Of a DNA stretch of 44,410 bases, positions 15,317 through 24,292 are shown piece after piece. The position numbers were made by a program, and so were the translations under genes. Position 1 is the first letter of the stretch; every line of letters starts with the position of its first letter. This DNA comes from Candidatus Poseidoniales archaeon (GTDB taxonomy: Archaea > Thermoplasmatota > Poseidoniia > Poseidoniales > Thalassarchaeaceae), in the NCBI GenBank assembly GCA_012959435.1, contig DUDF01000011.1, positions 1 to 44,410 on the forward strand. The letters run 5' to 3'. Below the pieces are notes generated by a model that did not search any database, was not told the DNA's origin, and saw only the letters and a program-made list of their open reading frames with translations.

Positions 15317-16270
15317 TTGAAGTTTGTTAGCGAAACATCAATCGCTTGCCTACATAACGGAGGGGTTGTGCACGATGGGAGTCTTTTGATTGCAGGCGTG
15401 GGTGGCCTTGGTTCTGAATGGGCTAAAAGAGCTCACGCTCGCTGTGCCGATGAATGCGATTTACTTCTAGTAGATGCAGATGATTCGTCGTTTGAAGATT
15501 CACGCCATGCACATTGCTTACCACTAGGTGAATCTTCAGATGCAGGCTGCGCCGCTCTCCCTGAATTAGCAGCATCACACTTCATGAAAGCGACTGCAAT
15601 AATGGATAAAATCCTCGAACCCGTTGAATTAATGATTTTGTTAACTGCACTTGGAGGCGGCGTTGGTTCTGGGGCCGCACCTGCGTTGGCGGCCCAAGCA
15701 GCCCGAAAGGGAGCGCTAGTAATCACCATTGCAGCGATGCCGTTTGAAGAACATTCAGCAAGGTGTGAAATTGCCCTTCCTGCTTTCAACCGATTAGAAG
15801 ATTCATCTGATGTGTGCGCCCAACTTTCCTTAGATAGATTGGCTTGGCAGGCGCGCAGTCGGGGAGTAGATTGGAGAACTCGCCCTTCATGGTTAGAGGA
15901 GTTAGTTCAAGGCCTAATCCTAACTCTTGGACAAGTAGGAATAATCAACCTTGATTTGATGGATCTTCGCTCAGTAGTACAAAGAAAGGGTGGAGCCACT
16001 ATGGTAGTTGCGGAAGGTGATGCGAATGACCCGGAGGGACTTTTCCTCAAAGCCCTCTCAGCTCCTTTAGCAGGATTAGAGGTGATTGGTGCTAGTGGGT
16101 GCCTACTACAACTTGAGGGCGGTAGGCAAATGTCAATTTATCAGATGGAGCAAGTTGCTGATGCTTTTACGCGTGGATTAACTGACGATGCACAAGTTAT
16201 TCTTGGTGCAAGGCATTCTGATGACTTGGATGGTAGAATGAGAGTAGTTGCCGTAGTAAGTGGACTCTAA
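15317..16270 (+). CDS. Divergent FtsZ/tubulin-superfamily GTPase
   Basis: This 317-residue protein aligns along its length with FtsZ. GVGGLGSEWAKR corresponds to the T1 nucleotide loop. LTALGGGVGSGAAPALA at 110-124 corresponds to the T4 signature GGGTGTGAAP. INLDLMDLRSV at 210-220 keeps the catalytic T7 pattern NxDxxDxR. DAQVILGARHSDDLDGRMRVVAVVSG matches the C-terminal beta segment. The T4 loop has Val and Ser where FtsZ has Thr. There is no C-terminal tail for SepF/FtsA-type binding. It could be a second, specialised FtsZ-like filament protein or a noncanonical division protein. The TTG start at 15317 lacks a ribosome site. The GTG at 15368, after GGAGGGG, is an alternative and would keep T1. 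Confidence 0.82.
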   Translation: MKFVSETSIACLHNGGVVHDGSLLIAGVGGLGSEWAKRAHARCADECDLLLVDADDSSFEDSRHAHCLPLGESSDAGCAALPELAASHFMKATAIMDKILEPVELMILLTALGGGVGSGAAPALAAQAARKGALVITIAAMPFEEHSARCEIALPAFNRLEDSSDVCAQLSLDRLAWQARSRGVDWRTRPSWLEELVQGLILTLGQVGIINLDLMDLRSVVQRKGGATMVVAEGDANDPEGLFLKALSAPLAGLEVIGASGCLLQLEGGRQMSIYQMEQVADAFTRGLTDDAQVILGARHSDDLDGRMRVVAVVSGL

Positions 16271-17629
16271 CTAGTCCATTAATTCAACAACATCATCTGA
16301 TAATTCAAGGTCATCAAGGTCAATTACCTGCTCTTGGGTTTCAGGTTCATCAACTTCTGGCTCTTCTTCAACTTCTGTAACTTCAGTAATTGGTGTCTCA
16401 ATGTTGTCTACTTTTTGAGTCATTACTTGCGGGGGGTTCAGAATCCGAATTTTGTGACTTCTAAGTGTCTTAGAGTGGATCATAATTATGGTGAGTGCTG
16501 TGACTAAATGGCCGATTGCCATAGTTGTTGCAATGTTTCCACCTCCTAGTGAATCACTAAGATTGGTAATCATCGCGATGCTCCCTGCATATCCAAAGCC
16601 AAATGCTAATCCCCAAAACAGGGCATTTTCAGAAGTGAATAGTTTTCCTCCACGATTCACATCACGACTTGCTAAGGACCAAATGGCCAATAGCACGGTG
16701 ATGACCATCAAAGTAAATTCTTCAATTACCATAGTGAATGCAGATGGCTCATCAATAAGCCTCCTCCATGCACTCGCTAGATGCCAGGTGACAAATATTT
16801 GAGAAATCATCCCCCATCTGGCTGCAAATCTAGCCCCGCCTTTAGTAGCGGAGACATCAATTAATGTGTCCTTTATCCAGTAAATCATTGCTACTTGGAC
16901 GGTGATTGCAAGAATGATGAATCCAATCCATTTCAATTTCTCGTTTGTCTCACCTTGGAATCCAGAACTATAGGCATAACCAATGAGTACTGCCACTGTT
17001 GCCACAGCTAAGATTTGCCAGGCGGATATTCCTATTACGTTGCTTTCACGGCTGGTATCATCGAGAACTTTTTTCCCGTTAGATAACCATGACGCTGTCC
17101 CTGATTTGAATGATAGCCCTTGGCCTATAGACCAAAGCAAGAAGAGCGAAGCGAGAGATAAAGGTATCCATGTTTTCCAGTTGTCATCGCCTTTGATTAA
17201 TTGTAATAATCCAAAACAAATTATGGTGCTTAATAGTAATGGCAGACTCCACGCTTTCAATGAGTTGAATAGCATAGATTTGAACCATGAATCTGATGCA
17301 AGTCCTTCAACTCTAACCAATCGATGGGCAAAATCCCACCGCGTTGAAATTGCAGTAAGTGAATAACCAAATGATAGTGAAATGAACCCTATTGCTGAAT
17401 ACAAATTCGCTGAATCTGGCCCTTGGGCGAGGGCATAGAGAATAATTGAGAGTATTAGTAGAAGTAGAATGTGGGGCAGAGTTTTCAAATCCATTAGTGT
17501 AGCAAGTAATTCTCGTAAACCAAATTTTGGTTCTTCAATATTATCTATCTCGAGTGGATCATCCGAAGAGGTATGCTCACTCTCACTAGATTCATGGCCA
17601 GAAACATACCCTTCGTCTATACCGGCCAT
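16271..17629 (-). CDS. Polytopic membrane protein with acidic tails, unknown function
   Basis: This 452-residue protein has about ten to twelve hydrophobic helices between residues 50 and 400. Both ends are acidic: an N-terminal GHESSESEHTSSDD segment and a C-terminal tail rich in Glu/Asp (EVEEEPEVDEPE). I cannot assign a transporter or enzyme family. The stop codon directly abuts the stop of the convergent FtsZ-like gene with no gap. The start at 17629 follows GGAG. The acidic cytoplasmic tail could recruit partners, but this is only a possibility. Confidence 0.8.
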   Translation of the reverse strand: MAGIDEGYVSGHESSESEHTSSDDPLEIDNIEEPKFGLRELLATLMDLKTLPHILLLLILSIILYALAQGPDSANLYSAIGFISLSFGYSLTAISTRWDFAHRLVRVEGLASDSWFKSMLFNSLKAWSLPLLLSTIICFGLLQLIKGDDNWKTWIPLSLASLFLLWSIGQGLSFKSGTASWLSNGKKVLDDTSRESNVIGISAWQILAVATVAVLIGYAYSSGFQGETNEKLKWIGFIILAITVQVAMIYWIKDTLIDVSATKGGARFAARWGMISQIFVTWHLASAWRRLIDEPSAFTMVIEEFTLMVITVLLAIWSLASRDVNRGGKLFTSENALFWGLAFGFGYAGSIAMITNLSDSLGGGNIATTMAIGHLVTALTIIMIHSKTLRSHKIRILNPPQVMTQKVDNIETPITEVTEVEEEPEVDEPETQEQVIDLDDLELSDDVVELMD

Positions 17630-17662
17630 GCTGTCTCCACGCGCCCACTCCTGTTAAGGCCG

Positions 17663-17986
17663 ATGCACCTTAGGAGTTGTGTGGCCAAGTTACGAAAGGC
17701 AGCTCGCGGTAAACATCGTTGGATAGGCTTGACAGTTGATGAGTCAGTTAGTAACAGACAAGAGTTACAAGAAATTATTGGACAAATTGAGGCTCTTGGT
17801 GGTGGATGCAAATTGTTTGATTTTGTTGATGGCCAAGCAATTATTAGAATTCCTCTAGAATCTTACGATGCAGCAAAATCAATTTTTGAGGATGGATGCA
17901 ATGGATTGGTTTCCAAAACAAGTTCCGGAAAAATCCGCTTAGTGCGTGAACGAATGGAGATCAAAGTATCTCGTAAGAAAAGATAA
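17663..17986 (+). CDS. rnp2: Ribonuclease P protein component 2 (Pop5/Rpp14 family)
   Basis: This 107-residue protein has the alpha-beta ferredoxin-like layout of archaeal RNase P component 2. RGKHRWIGLTVDESVSNRQELQEII is the first strand and helix. GQAIIRIPLESYDAAKSIFED is the second. SKTSSGKIRLVRERM matches the C-terminal SGTI(K/R) segment. It would help pre-tRNA 5' processing with RNase P RNA. The frame is open further upstream, but the ATG at 17663 avoids overlap with the divergent membrane gene and leaves a family-like N-terminus. The assignment rests on pattern similarity and is moderately secure. Confidence 0.65.
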   Translation: MHLRSCVAKLRKAARGKHRWIGLTVDESVSNRQELQEIIGQIEALGGGCKLFDFVDGQAIIRIPLESYDAAKSIFEDGCNGLVSKTSSGKIRLVRERMEIKVSRKKR

Positions 17987-18010
17987 GATTGGTATTCCTT
18001 ACTACTTATT

Positions 18011-20587
18011 CTAATGTTTTCCAGCCCAACCATCCTCAACAGATAGTGCTTTGTTCTTTAGAGGGATAATCTTGCGATAGACCTCAGATGGAGACCGTAT
18101 CTCACCTGCAACTGTTAATAATCTCGCAAGAGGGATGCCAAAATGTTCCTCGTTTTCAACTAATAATGGCTGGATTACGTCCCAGTCAGCGTCAGTGAGT
18201 GCAACAAATTCTCCGCCATTTAATTGTGAGGGGGAAAGTACATTTGTTGGGTCGCGAACATAAATCGCTCCGCCACTTGAGAGGCTAAACAGATTTCCAC
18301 CGGGGTAAGGTGTGTCCAATTCAGCAATTTCTCCATTGCTTTCAAAACGAAGTCCATTGACTATGACGAATCCTCCGCCGTCTAGCGGGTCTCCAGCCAT
18401 GAAGGATTCAGCAAGGTAATCTAACGCAGTACCATTGATGACAAGTTTGGGACTTCCAACCGAGTTAATCATTGGCCTACCAGCAGCATTTCCTTGGACA
18501 AACAATCTTCCGCCTTTAGCGCCGTATCCATAGCATTGGCCTACATCACCGTGAATAACTAATGTGCCTGCCTTGTGAATTTGAGCTACTTGGTCTTGGG
18601 CATTGCCGTGCATGTGGATAGTCATCCCATCACTTCCACTACCGAGGTAGTCACCTACGCTACCGAAGACGTCGATTCTTACATCAGATGTTTCCATGCC
18701 AAATCCGTTGCCGATGAAACGGTGGCCATGGCAATGAGTTACTACAAAGTTTCGCCACCCAGTGCGGTGTAGTGCCACTAATTCCCTAGCAAGCGAGTCT
18801 ATTCCTTCAATTGGATATGGCCGCGCGTCTACAACTATTGCTTGACTTGGGTTTTGGGGTTTAGGTAGGTGTCCTGGTGATTTTTGTCCAGAGAAATATT
18901 CGCAGGGGGTTGTTCCAGCGTGATTCAAAATTCCCATTATTGCATCTTCAACACAATCTAACCATATGCTGGTTCTCAGTTTTCCAGTGTCATATTTTCT
19001 GTTTAGTAGGAGGCAAAGCAAGTCAACTGCTTGTTGTCGTGAATGTTGGCTAGCGTGCGAGCCAATTTCTGATAGAAGGCCACGAGCCGCAGGCCAGTCA
19101 AGAGTGGGGAAAGTGGATACAATTTGTGGGAATATCTCACTAGGTGTCCACTCAGGCGACCAATCAAATCCAGAATCCATTGCTGCTGGCTCAATCTCGA
19201 AGTTTCCTTCAGGGTGGGTATCCACGATTGCGCCAAATTTGTTACTCATGATTAGTTCATGTCCACCGTCGTCAGTGGGGTTGACATCAAAAATGAATGA
19301 ACCACCATCGGTGTAAGATCCACCTCTAGCATTCCAATATTCGTCACAACGGCGCCAGAATCTCTTATCTTCAGATGAAAGGCTCTCTAGCACTGCATCA
19401 ATGACTTGTTTTTCGCTACCACAAAAAGCAATTCCGACTTCACCACGCTGGTATGAGAAAACCTGAGGTCTTAACATGCTGGTATCGGTAATCCCAATCA
19501 ACTGATGCGTTAGGCCATTTGCCTTTGCGATGATGAAAAACCATGGGCCATCAGGTGAGCCATGAATGTGGGTTTTTTGAATGGCCTCATAGACCTCCTG
19601 TTTCTCATCTGGAAGCATTACGAAATCAAGTTCACCAGTCGGTGCTAAACTCTCAATCACATATTCCATCGGGTATCCATATACACGAGAATGAAGGTCA
19701 AATCCAAGTGCTGCAACTTCAGTATCTGTGAAGAATAGAGGTTCCATTCCTCTTTGAGCAAGGTAGTCCTTGACTGATACATAGTTTGAGAAATCGCCAT
19801 TATGCACAAGCGCAACGTCTACTCCTTGCCCAAACGGGTGTGCTCCACCAGGGTGGGTGACTCGACCCCTTGTTGGATATCGGTGGTGCCCAATCCAAAC
19901 ATGTGCGGTTACGTCATCAAGTCTATAGTAACGAATCACATCTTCTGCGTACCCTACAATTTTGAGAATAATCATGTTTTGCCCGTGGCTTAGAACGAAT
20001 GCATCTGCGCGTTGTTCCTTGGCATAATATTCGACATTTAATTTGTGAGTATTCTGGAAAATCATTTCATCCCACATTGCTTTTTTATTAGGGAAATTTG
20101 ATTCAGTCAAATTCCCATCAGAAAGGAACTTCTCAACAGCAGCTGGTTTTGGCCTGATGAAATAACAAACAACATTTGGTGGTTGAGCATCTAGATTTCC
20201 TAGTTCTTGCCAATTATCTAAGGTGGGTACTTCATGTGTATGATCTACATCAAAAGTTGAATTGATGAATTGTTCCTCAACATCTTTTCGTACCGAGTCA
20301 TCTAAGTAAGCAACTGCATACAAGTAATCATTCTTGAGAATTTCCGCACTAACTCCGAACTGTTCATGGTTGAGGCCAACCATTGCTACGCCACCACCTT
20401 TTCCGTTTCCACGATTGCGCATTTGCTCTAGGGACTTGAACAGATGACGTCCTGCAACAGGGATTTCACAAGCTAATCCAACTACACCGCAACCGCCTTC
20501 AGCAGCATCATCATCATTCATCTCAAATTTTGGTAAGCGGCTGTTCATTAAGCGCCTTGAATCAAGAAGTGCTTCTGCATTCTTCAT
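18011..20587 (-). CDS. gltB: Glutamate synthase subunit: glutaminase (GATase II) fused to GXGXG domain
   Basis: This 858-residue protein joins the archaeal GltB1-type glutamine amidotransferase and the GltB3-type GXGXG beta-helix domain. The amidotransferase has CGVVGLACE, with the probable nucleophile at Cys33, IGHHRYPTRGRVTHPGGAHPF and the HNGDFSNY oxyanion segment at 262-269. A 32-residue leader precedes Cys33, so N-terminal processing would be needed. The middle (about 400-600) is less recognisable. The GXGXG part covers roughly 620-790, with GDVGQCYGYGAKGGRLFVQG. It would release ammonia from glutamine and pass it to the FMN subunit encoded next to it. The start overlaps the upstream stop as ATGA. 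Confidence 0.85.
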   Translation of the reverse strand: MKNAEALLDSRRLMNSRLPKFEMNDDDAAEGGCGVVGLACEIPVAGRHLFKSLEQMRNRGNGKGGGVAMVGLNHEQFGVSAEILKNDYLYAVAYLDDSVRKDVEEQFINSTFDVDHTHEVPTLDNWQELGNLDAQPPNVVCYFIRPKPAAVEKFLSDGNLTESNFPNKKAMWDEMIFQNTHKLNVEYYAKEQRADAFVLSHGQNMIILKIVGYAEDVIRYYRLDDVTAHVWIGHHRYPTRGRVTHPGGAHPFGQGVDVALVHNGDFSNYVSVKDYLAQRGMEPLFFTDTEVAALGFDLHSRVYGYPMEYVIESLAPTGELDFVMLPDEKQEVYEAIQKTHIHGSPDGPWFFIIAKANGLTHQLIGITDTSMLRPQVFSYQRGEVGIAFCGSEKQVIDAVLESLSSEDKRFWRRCDEYWNARGGSYTDGGSFIFDVNPTDDGGHELIMSNKFGAIVDTHPEGNFEIEPAAMDSGFDWSPEWTPSEIFPQIVSTFPTLDWPAARGLLSEIGSHASQHSRQQAVDLLCLLLNRKYDTGKLRTSIWLDCVEDAIMGILNHAGTTPCEYFSGQKSPGHLPKPQNPSQAIVVDARPYPIEGIDSLARELVALHRTGWRNFVVTHCHGHRFIGNGFGMETSDVRIDVFGSVGDYLGSGSDGMTIHMHGNAQDQVAQIHKAGTLVIHGDVGQCYGYGAKGGRLFVQGNAAGRPMINSVGSPKLVINGTALDYLAESFMAGDPLDGGGFVIVNGLRFESNGEIAELDTPYPGGNLFSLSSGGAIYVRDPTNVLSPSQLNGGEFVALTDADWDVIQPLLVENEEHFGIPLARLLTVAGEIRSPSEVYRKIIPLKNKALSVEDGWAGKH

Positions 20588-21912
20588 TTGCCATCACTCC
20601 TAGTATAGACTAGAAGGTCAGTACGGCCAACCAATTCATTTACATCACTTAGTCCTAATTTTCTAAGGATGTCTCTGAGGCGCCACTGGAGAGCAGTGTA
20701 ATAGTTATCCAATCGTTTTACTCCCCAGTCTTGTTGCATCCATTCTTGTAATTCAATATCAGTGGTTGTCAATCCCCAAGGGCAACCACGGCCCGAAGGT
20801 CCGCCTTCACAATTTGAACATCGAGTACAACCCATTGCGACTAAGTCACTTGTTCCTAGCACAACACCATTAGCTCCTAGAGCAATGGCTTTTGCGATAT
20901 CATCTGCAGTTCGGATGCCTCCGCTTGCAATCAAAGTTACATTATCTCGAATCCCTTCTTTGATGAGGAATTTGTGAACTTTCGGTACTGCCAACTCAAT
21001 TGGCATAGCGATATTTTTCTTTGCAATCTCTGGTGCGGCTCCTGTACCTCCAAACCCACCGTCTAGGTGAATGATATGAGCGCCCGCATAGTAGGATCCA
21101 ACGGCAACCATGTCAACATCGTGAGGGGTTGAAACCTTCACCGATATCAATGCGTCAGGGTTGATAGTTTGTACCCAATCAATGTGTTTTGAGTGGTCTT
21201 CAACAGAGTAAGTTGAATGGAATGGGAATGGGCTGAACAGACTCACAAATGGGACACTGCCTCGCATCTTTGCGACTTCCTCCCCCGCTTTGCTAGCCAA
21301 TAAGTGGCCACCAAGTCCTGGTTTTGCTCCTTGTGCATACTTGAATTCAATTATTGGGGAGGCTTGGATTGACTTTTCTTCTACACCAAATAGGCCAGTA
21401 GCAACTTGGGTGATGACATTGTCTCTACATTCGTACAACTCTTCTGGGTATCCGCCTTCTCCCGTTGACATATATGTATTCCAATTCTTGGCATGTATTG
21501 CCCGCGCCATCATCACATTCACTGAGACAGAACCGTAAGACATTCCGCCACCGTAAATGGGGATAGCAGGACTCAATTTCTTCCTGTGGTCGCCACGTCT
21601 ATTGAGTTGTATACTGGTACTGATATCTTCTGAATGTTTGAGCCATTGCTCTTCATCCAGCGTTTTGAAGTCAAGTCTGTCAAACCCGCCGTTACTTTCC
21701 CCGGTTTTGTAATTTAGATTTTCAGGTAAGGTCCCAGTTGCTGCCATGTGCCAAGTAGATAGAATCAACTCGTCAGTCCAACGTGCATCACCTAGAGCAG
21801 GAGGAATCTCAAATTTTCCTGTGGTTCGTGCCTCCATTCCATCGTGCAATAGATTTGTTATCTTGTGTATCATTGTCTTACTTGGGAATACTGGTAGTTT
21901 ATTCTTGGCCAT
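20584..21912 (-). CDS. gltB: Glutamate synthase, FMN-binding catalytic subunit
   Basis: This 442-residue TIM-barrel protein matches the central and FMN domains of glutamate synthase. Motifs include GGGMSYGSVSVNVM, QGAKPGLGGHLL, SPFPFHSTYSVEDH, LDGGFGGTGAAPEIA and IASGGIRTADDIAKAIALGANGVVLGT. The cysteine series CTRCSNCEGGPSGRGCPWG follows the FMN site, as in the 3Fe-4S region of the family. It would add ammonia to 2-oxoglutarate and reduce the imine to glutamate. It is the middle gene of three, overlapping both neighbours by 1-4 bases. The electron donor (ferredoxin or NAD(P)H) is not shown by the window. Confidence 0.88.
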   Translation of the reverse strand: MAKNKLPVFPSKTMIHKITNLLHDGMEARTTGKFEIPPALGDARWTDELILSTWHMAATGTLPENLNYKTGESNGGFDRLDFKTLDEEQWLKHSEDISTSIQLNRRGDHRKKLSPAIPIYGGGMSYGSVSVNVMMARAIHAKNWNTYMSTGEGGYPEELYECRDNVITQVATGLFGVEEKSIQASPIIEFKYAQGAKPGLGGHLLASKAGEEVAKMRGSVPFVSLFSPFPFHSTYSVEDHSKHIDWVQTINPDALISVKVSTPHDVDMVAVGSYYAGAHIIHLDGGFGGTGAAPEIAKKNIAMPIELAVPKVHKFLIKEGIRDNVTLIASGGIRTADDIAKAIALGANGVVLGTSDLVAMGCTRCSNCEGGPSGRGCPWGLTTTDIELQEWMQQDWGVKRLDNYYTALQWRLRDILRKLGLSDVNELVGRTDLLVYTRSDGK

Positions 21913-23423
21913 TATATTCCACCTCCGATGAATCCTTCAATTTCTGAAAAAGCCTCTTCCTCAAGATGGGTACACCACATTGCTCTACCCATTTCTCCAC
22001 GCAATCTTCGAACTTCACGAATTCCCATTGCTCCTAGGATTTCTAGCATCTGATCTCGCCATGAACCAGTTAAGTTGACAATTCGCTGACAAGCCCATTT
22101 ATCATCGAATCTTCTTGGCAATTTTGCCTTGTAATCCTCTCTACTTGATGTATCACCACTGAGCCTTGCTTGGATGGCAACCAATAGAGGTAAGTCAAGT
22201 CCAACAGCATCTAAGCCGCAGATGATTGCCTTTGGAAGATGGTCTGCAGCAACCACTCCTCCGCTGTGCAGCAGAGTTATTTTATCACGTACTCCTGCTT
22301 TGAGTAACATCTCATGCGCTTCAATAATAATGTCCATGATAAATCGGTCACCATCAGCTTCGCCGTGGTTATTTGCTACAAAATGAATTACTGAAACACC
22401 TGCATCAATCATTTCATTGAGTTGCCCCTGCCATCCCGTTTCAAATGACATTCGAATTGAAATCATCAAATCAGGGTTTGATGATGAAATAGATGCATAT
22501 GCTGATGCATCCCAACCATCCAATTGTATTAGTCTGGTGCCATTTTTGAAAGAACTAGCCGTTTCAGATGAGTCAAGCGATATGATAGGTACAACAGATG
22601 GAGAGGCTAAGTTGTTTGATGTAACCATATCCCCTGGTATTAATGCCAGAGTGTCAACTTGTTCGGCAGCAGCCTTCCAAATCTTGGCTAGACTGGGAGT
22701 CATCACACTTCCAGCGGGTGAATCAAAAACAAACGGTACCTGAATACTCATCATTTTTGGTCCGGCGCTTACTAAGCCACCTTCGGAGTCAAATTGTAAC
22801 CGCATTGGTTTTGAACCGATATCAACAATGGTGCTGATCAATTCTCTACCATGTATACCATCTCGACTTGGGCGAACAATCTCAGACATATCTGTAAACA
22901 TTCCATCCCAACCAGGTCCTCCAAAACGACCTCGATACCCTTGTCCTCGGACCGGAACTGTTCCTTTGCGTGCTTCTTCATCAATTGTAGAGATGATTTT
23001 TGAATTCAGGTATGAATCACCAAGGGATGCTAGGGCAGGGTTTGGAGTGATAGTGACGAATTCGGGGTGCTCAATAGTACAACGTAAACATCCTACACAC
23101 TTTTCAGGGCGTGGTGAAAACCCACCTACAGGGCCAGAGAATACTCCGTATGTACAAGGTCTAGCAAAAACCACATCCCACTTGCCCCAGTACTCAAAGA
23201 CTTCACTCATTAGCAATTTGGCGAGGCCAAATTTGCCAACACTGACAAGGAATCGGTTAGGGAGGGCTTGTCGGTCTGGGGTTTCAATCGTATCAATGTG
23301 ATAGCGATGGTAACTATCGGCACGAATTCTAGATTCCTTAGCGAATTCTGCGATAGTCAATCTAGATTTGTCACTCGCTCCAATCATTGTCTGACTTCCC
23401 TCCGGTTTGTTCAGCAGTTGCAT
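21912..23423 (-). CDS. Glutamate synthase FMN-domain paralog with a partial N-terminal Fe-S motif
   Basis: This 503-residue protein resembles the same TIM barrel as its downstream neighbour, with LLHSGGVVAADHLPKAIICG and a matching C-terminal segment (LGAMGIREVRRLRGEMGRAMW beside LRKLGLSDVNELVGRTDLLVY). It lacks the cysteines that follow the FMN site in the neighbour. It carries CVGCLRC in its N-terminal quarter, with Glu/His-rich sequence where a fourth Cys and Pro would normally follow. It may be an electron-transfer or structural partner of the catalytic subunit. It is the first gene of the operon. The ATG at 23423 directly follows a G-rich palindrome, and an internal ATG at 23387 with GGAGGG upstream is an alternative. 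Confidence 0.75.
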   Translation of the reverse strand: MQLLNKPEGSQTMIGASDKSRLTIAEFAKESRIRADSYHRYHIDTIETPDRQALPNRFLVSVGKFGLAKLLMSEVFEYWGKWDVVFARPCTYGVFSGPVGGFSPRPEKCVGCLRCTIEHPEFVTITPNPALASLGDSYLNSKIISTIDEEARKGTVPVRGQGYRGRFGGPGWDGMFTDMSEIVRPSRDGIHGRELISTIVDIGSKPMRLQFDSEGGLVSAGPKMMSIQVPFVFDSPAGSVMTPSLAKIWKAAAEQVDTLALIPGDMVTSNNLASPSVVPIISLDSSETASSFKNGTRLIQLDGWDASAYASISSSNPDLMISIRMSFETGWQGQLNEMIDAGVSVIHFVANNHGEADGDRFIMDIIIEAHEMLLKAGVRDKITLLHSGGVVAADHLPKAIICGLDAVGLDLPLLVAIQARLSGDTSSREDYKAKLPRRFDDKWACQRIVNLTGSWRDQMLEILGAMGIREVRRLRGEMGRAMWCTHLEEEAFSEIEGFIGGGI

Positions 23424-23430
23424 TCACCGC

Positions 23431-23442
23431 CCCCCTAGGGGG
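23431..23442. promoter_or_regulatory. CCCCCTAGGGGG palindrome at the glutamate synthase operon start
   Basis: This perfect 12-base palindrome ends 8 bases upstream of the ATG at 23421-23423. Two more pairs form outside it after a one-base bulge. On the transcript its G-run merges with GCGGTGA, the likely ribosome site, so folding could hide that site. It could alternatively be a protein-binding operator. Confidence 0.4.
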
Positions 23443-23523
23443 CGTTGGCAGCGCGTGCCCCCTTTAATCATTGAGTTTGCTGTGTTCAGCAATTATGGTA
23501 ATTATTGCGCAAACGTTCATTTA

Positions 23524-23554
23524 ATTCCATAATGCTTGCGCATCCGTATGGAAT
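23524..23554. repeat. Hairpin-forming inverted repeat in the intergenic region
   Basis: ATTCCATA at 23524-23531 pairs with TATGGAAT at 23547-23554. Inside it, ATGC pairs with GCAT across a TTGC loop, with a CCG bulge. It lies about 100 bases from the glutamate synthase start and about 200 from the plus-strand gene. An operator or a structured transcript are both possible. Confidence 0.4.
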
Positions 23555-23755
23555 CATCAGCAATGGCGATAACATTCACTCAACCATGGTGCTAAAGGAT
23601 TTAGCATCATTAATGGCGCTATATTGTCGTTGTTATAGCAGTTATATGTGTCCTAGAGCAGTTGCTTAACCAAGAGGGTTCTTCTATTAAACGGTCGCGA
23701 ATATTACTAATTTTTCAAGGGCGATGTTCTTGGCCCATTGGCTGTTCGCCCCACC

Positions 23756-24289
23756 ATGGCAGGCGGAGGAGTGGGCGAAAAAGTAACCCCGCACGACATC
23801 TCAATTATTGTTGGAGCCATAGGGTTAGTTGGTGCATTAGCCATCTCAATGTTTGCTTTACCAATGATGATTGAATTTGGTGAAGTCTCATCAACCCAAC
23901 AAGTCCGTTCAATTTCGGTAGGGGTGCTTGGTTCAAACGATGACATTGTTGTTCATGCATCTCCAGTTTGTGAAAACAATAGCACTTGTACAATCAATAA
24001 TATCAAAGTGATGGATGAAGATGGTACAGAACTAATCAGGGTATCAGAATTCCAACTCGCAGAAGACGGTTCTTTCTCAAGTTCAATTGAGGTTGATGAA
24101 AGTGGAAAACTCATGGTAGAAATTAACGGCCAGGGGACATGGGAAGTAGAAGTTACAGCACAACGCCAAATTCCTATTCAATTCCTCCCCACTCTCGCCT
24201 CTCTTCTTCTCTTAGTTTGGGGTGTCTGGCGAAAGTCCCAGGAAGGTCCCGAAGATCCAGACATTGCTGACATCGTTGAAAATACCTAA
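23756..24289 (+). CDS. Membrane-anchored protein with an extracytoplasmic beta domain
   Basis: This 177-residue protein has an N-terminal helix (ISIIVGAIGLVGALAISMFALPMM). A roughly 100-residue acidic, beta-rich domain with one likely disulfide pair (CENNSTC) follows, then a second helix (FLPTLASLLLLVWGVW) and a short acidic cytoplasmic tail. I do not recognise the family. The frame is open from a TTG at 23738, and the ATG at 23756 is preferred. Its stop is 3 bases from the stop of the convergent ligase fusion. Topology suggests both ends are cytoplasmic with the domain outside. Confidence 0.72.
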   Translation: MAGGGVGEKVTPHDISIIVGAIGLVGALAISMFALPMMIEFGEVSSTQQVRSISVGVLGSNDDIVVHASPVCENNSTCTINNIKVMDEDGTELIRVSEFQLAEDGSFSSSIEVDESGKLMVEINGQGTWEVEVTAQRQIPIQFLPTLASLLLLVWGVWRKSQEGPEDPDIADIVENT

Positions 24290-24292
24290 GTT

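Larger units (their letters stand above)
23424..23755. other. 332-base non-coding stretch between divergent genes
   Basis: I see no convincing gene here. It separates the glutamate synthase operon (minus) from the anchored membrane protein (plus). It holds a 12-base G/C palindrome next to the glutamate synthase start, a 31-base hairpin at 23524-23554, two TTGCGCA-type elements near 23506 and 23537, and A/T-rich boxes (CTATATTG, GTTATATG) that could be promoter elements. It is the longest gene-free interval in the window. Confidence 0.7.

Noticed and set aside
23738-23755. TTG start for the anchored membrane protein
   Set aside because: An ATG lies six codons downstream and neither has a good ribosome site, so the ATG was preferred. 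The choice remains uncertain.
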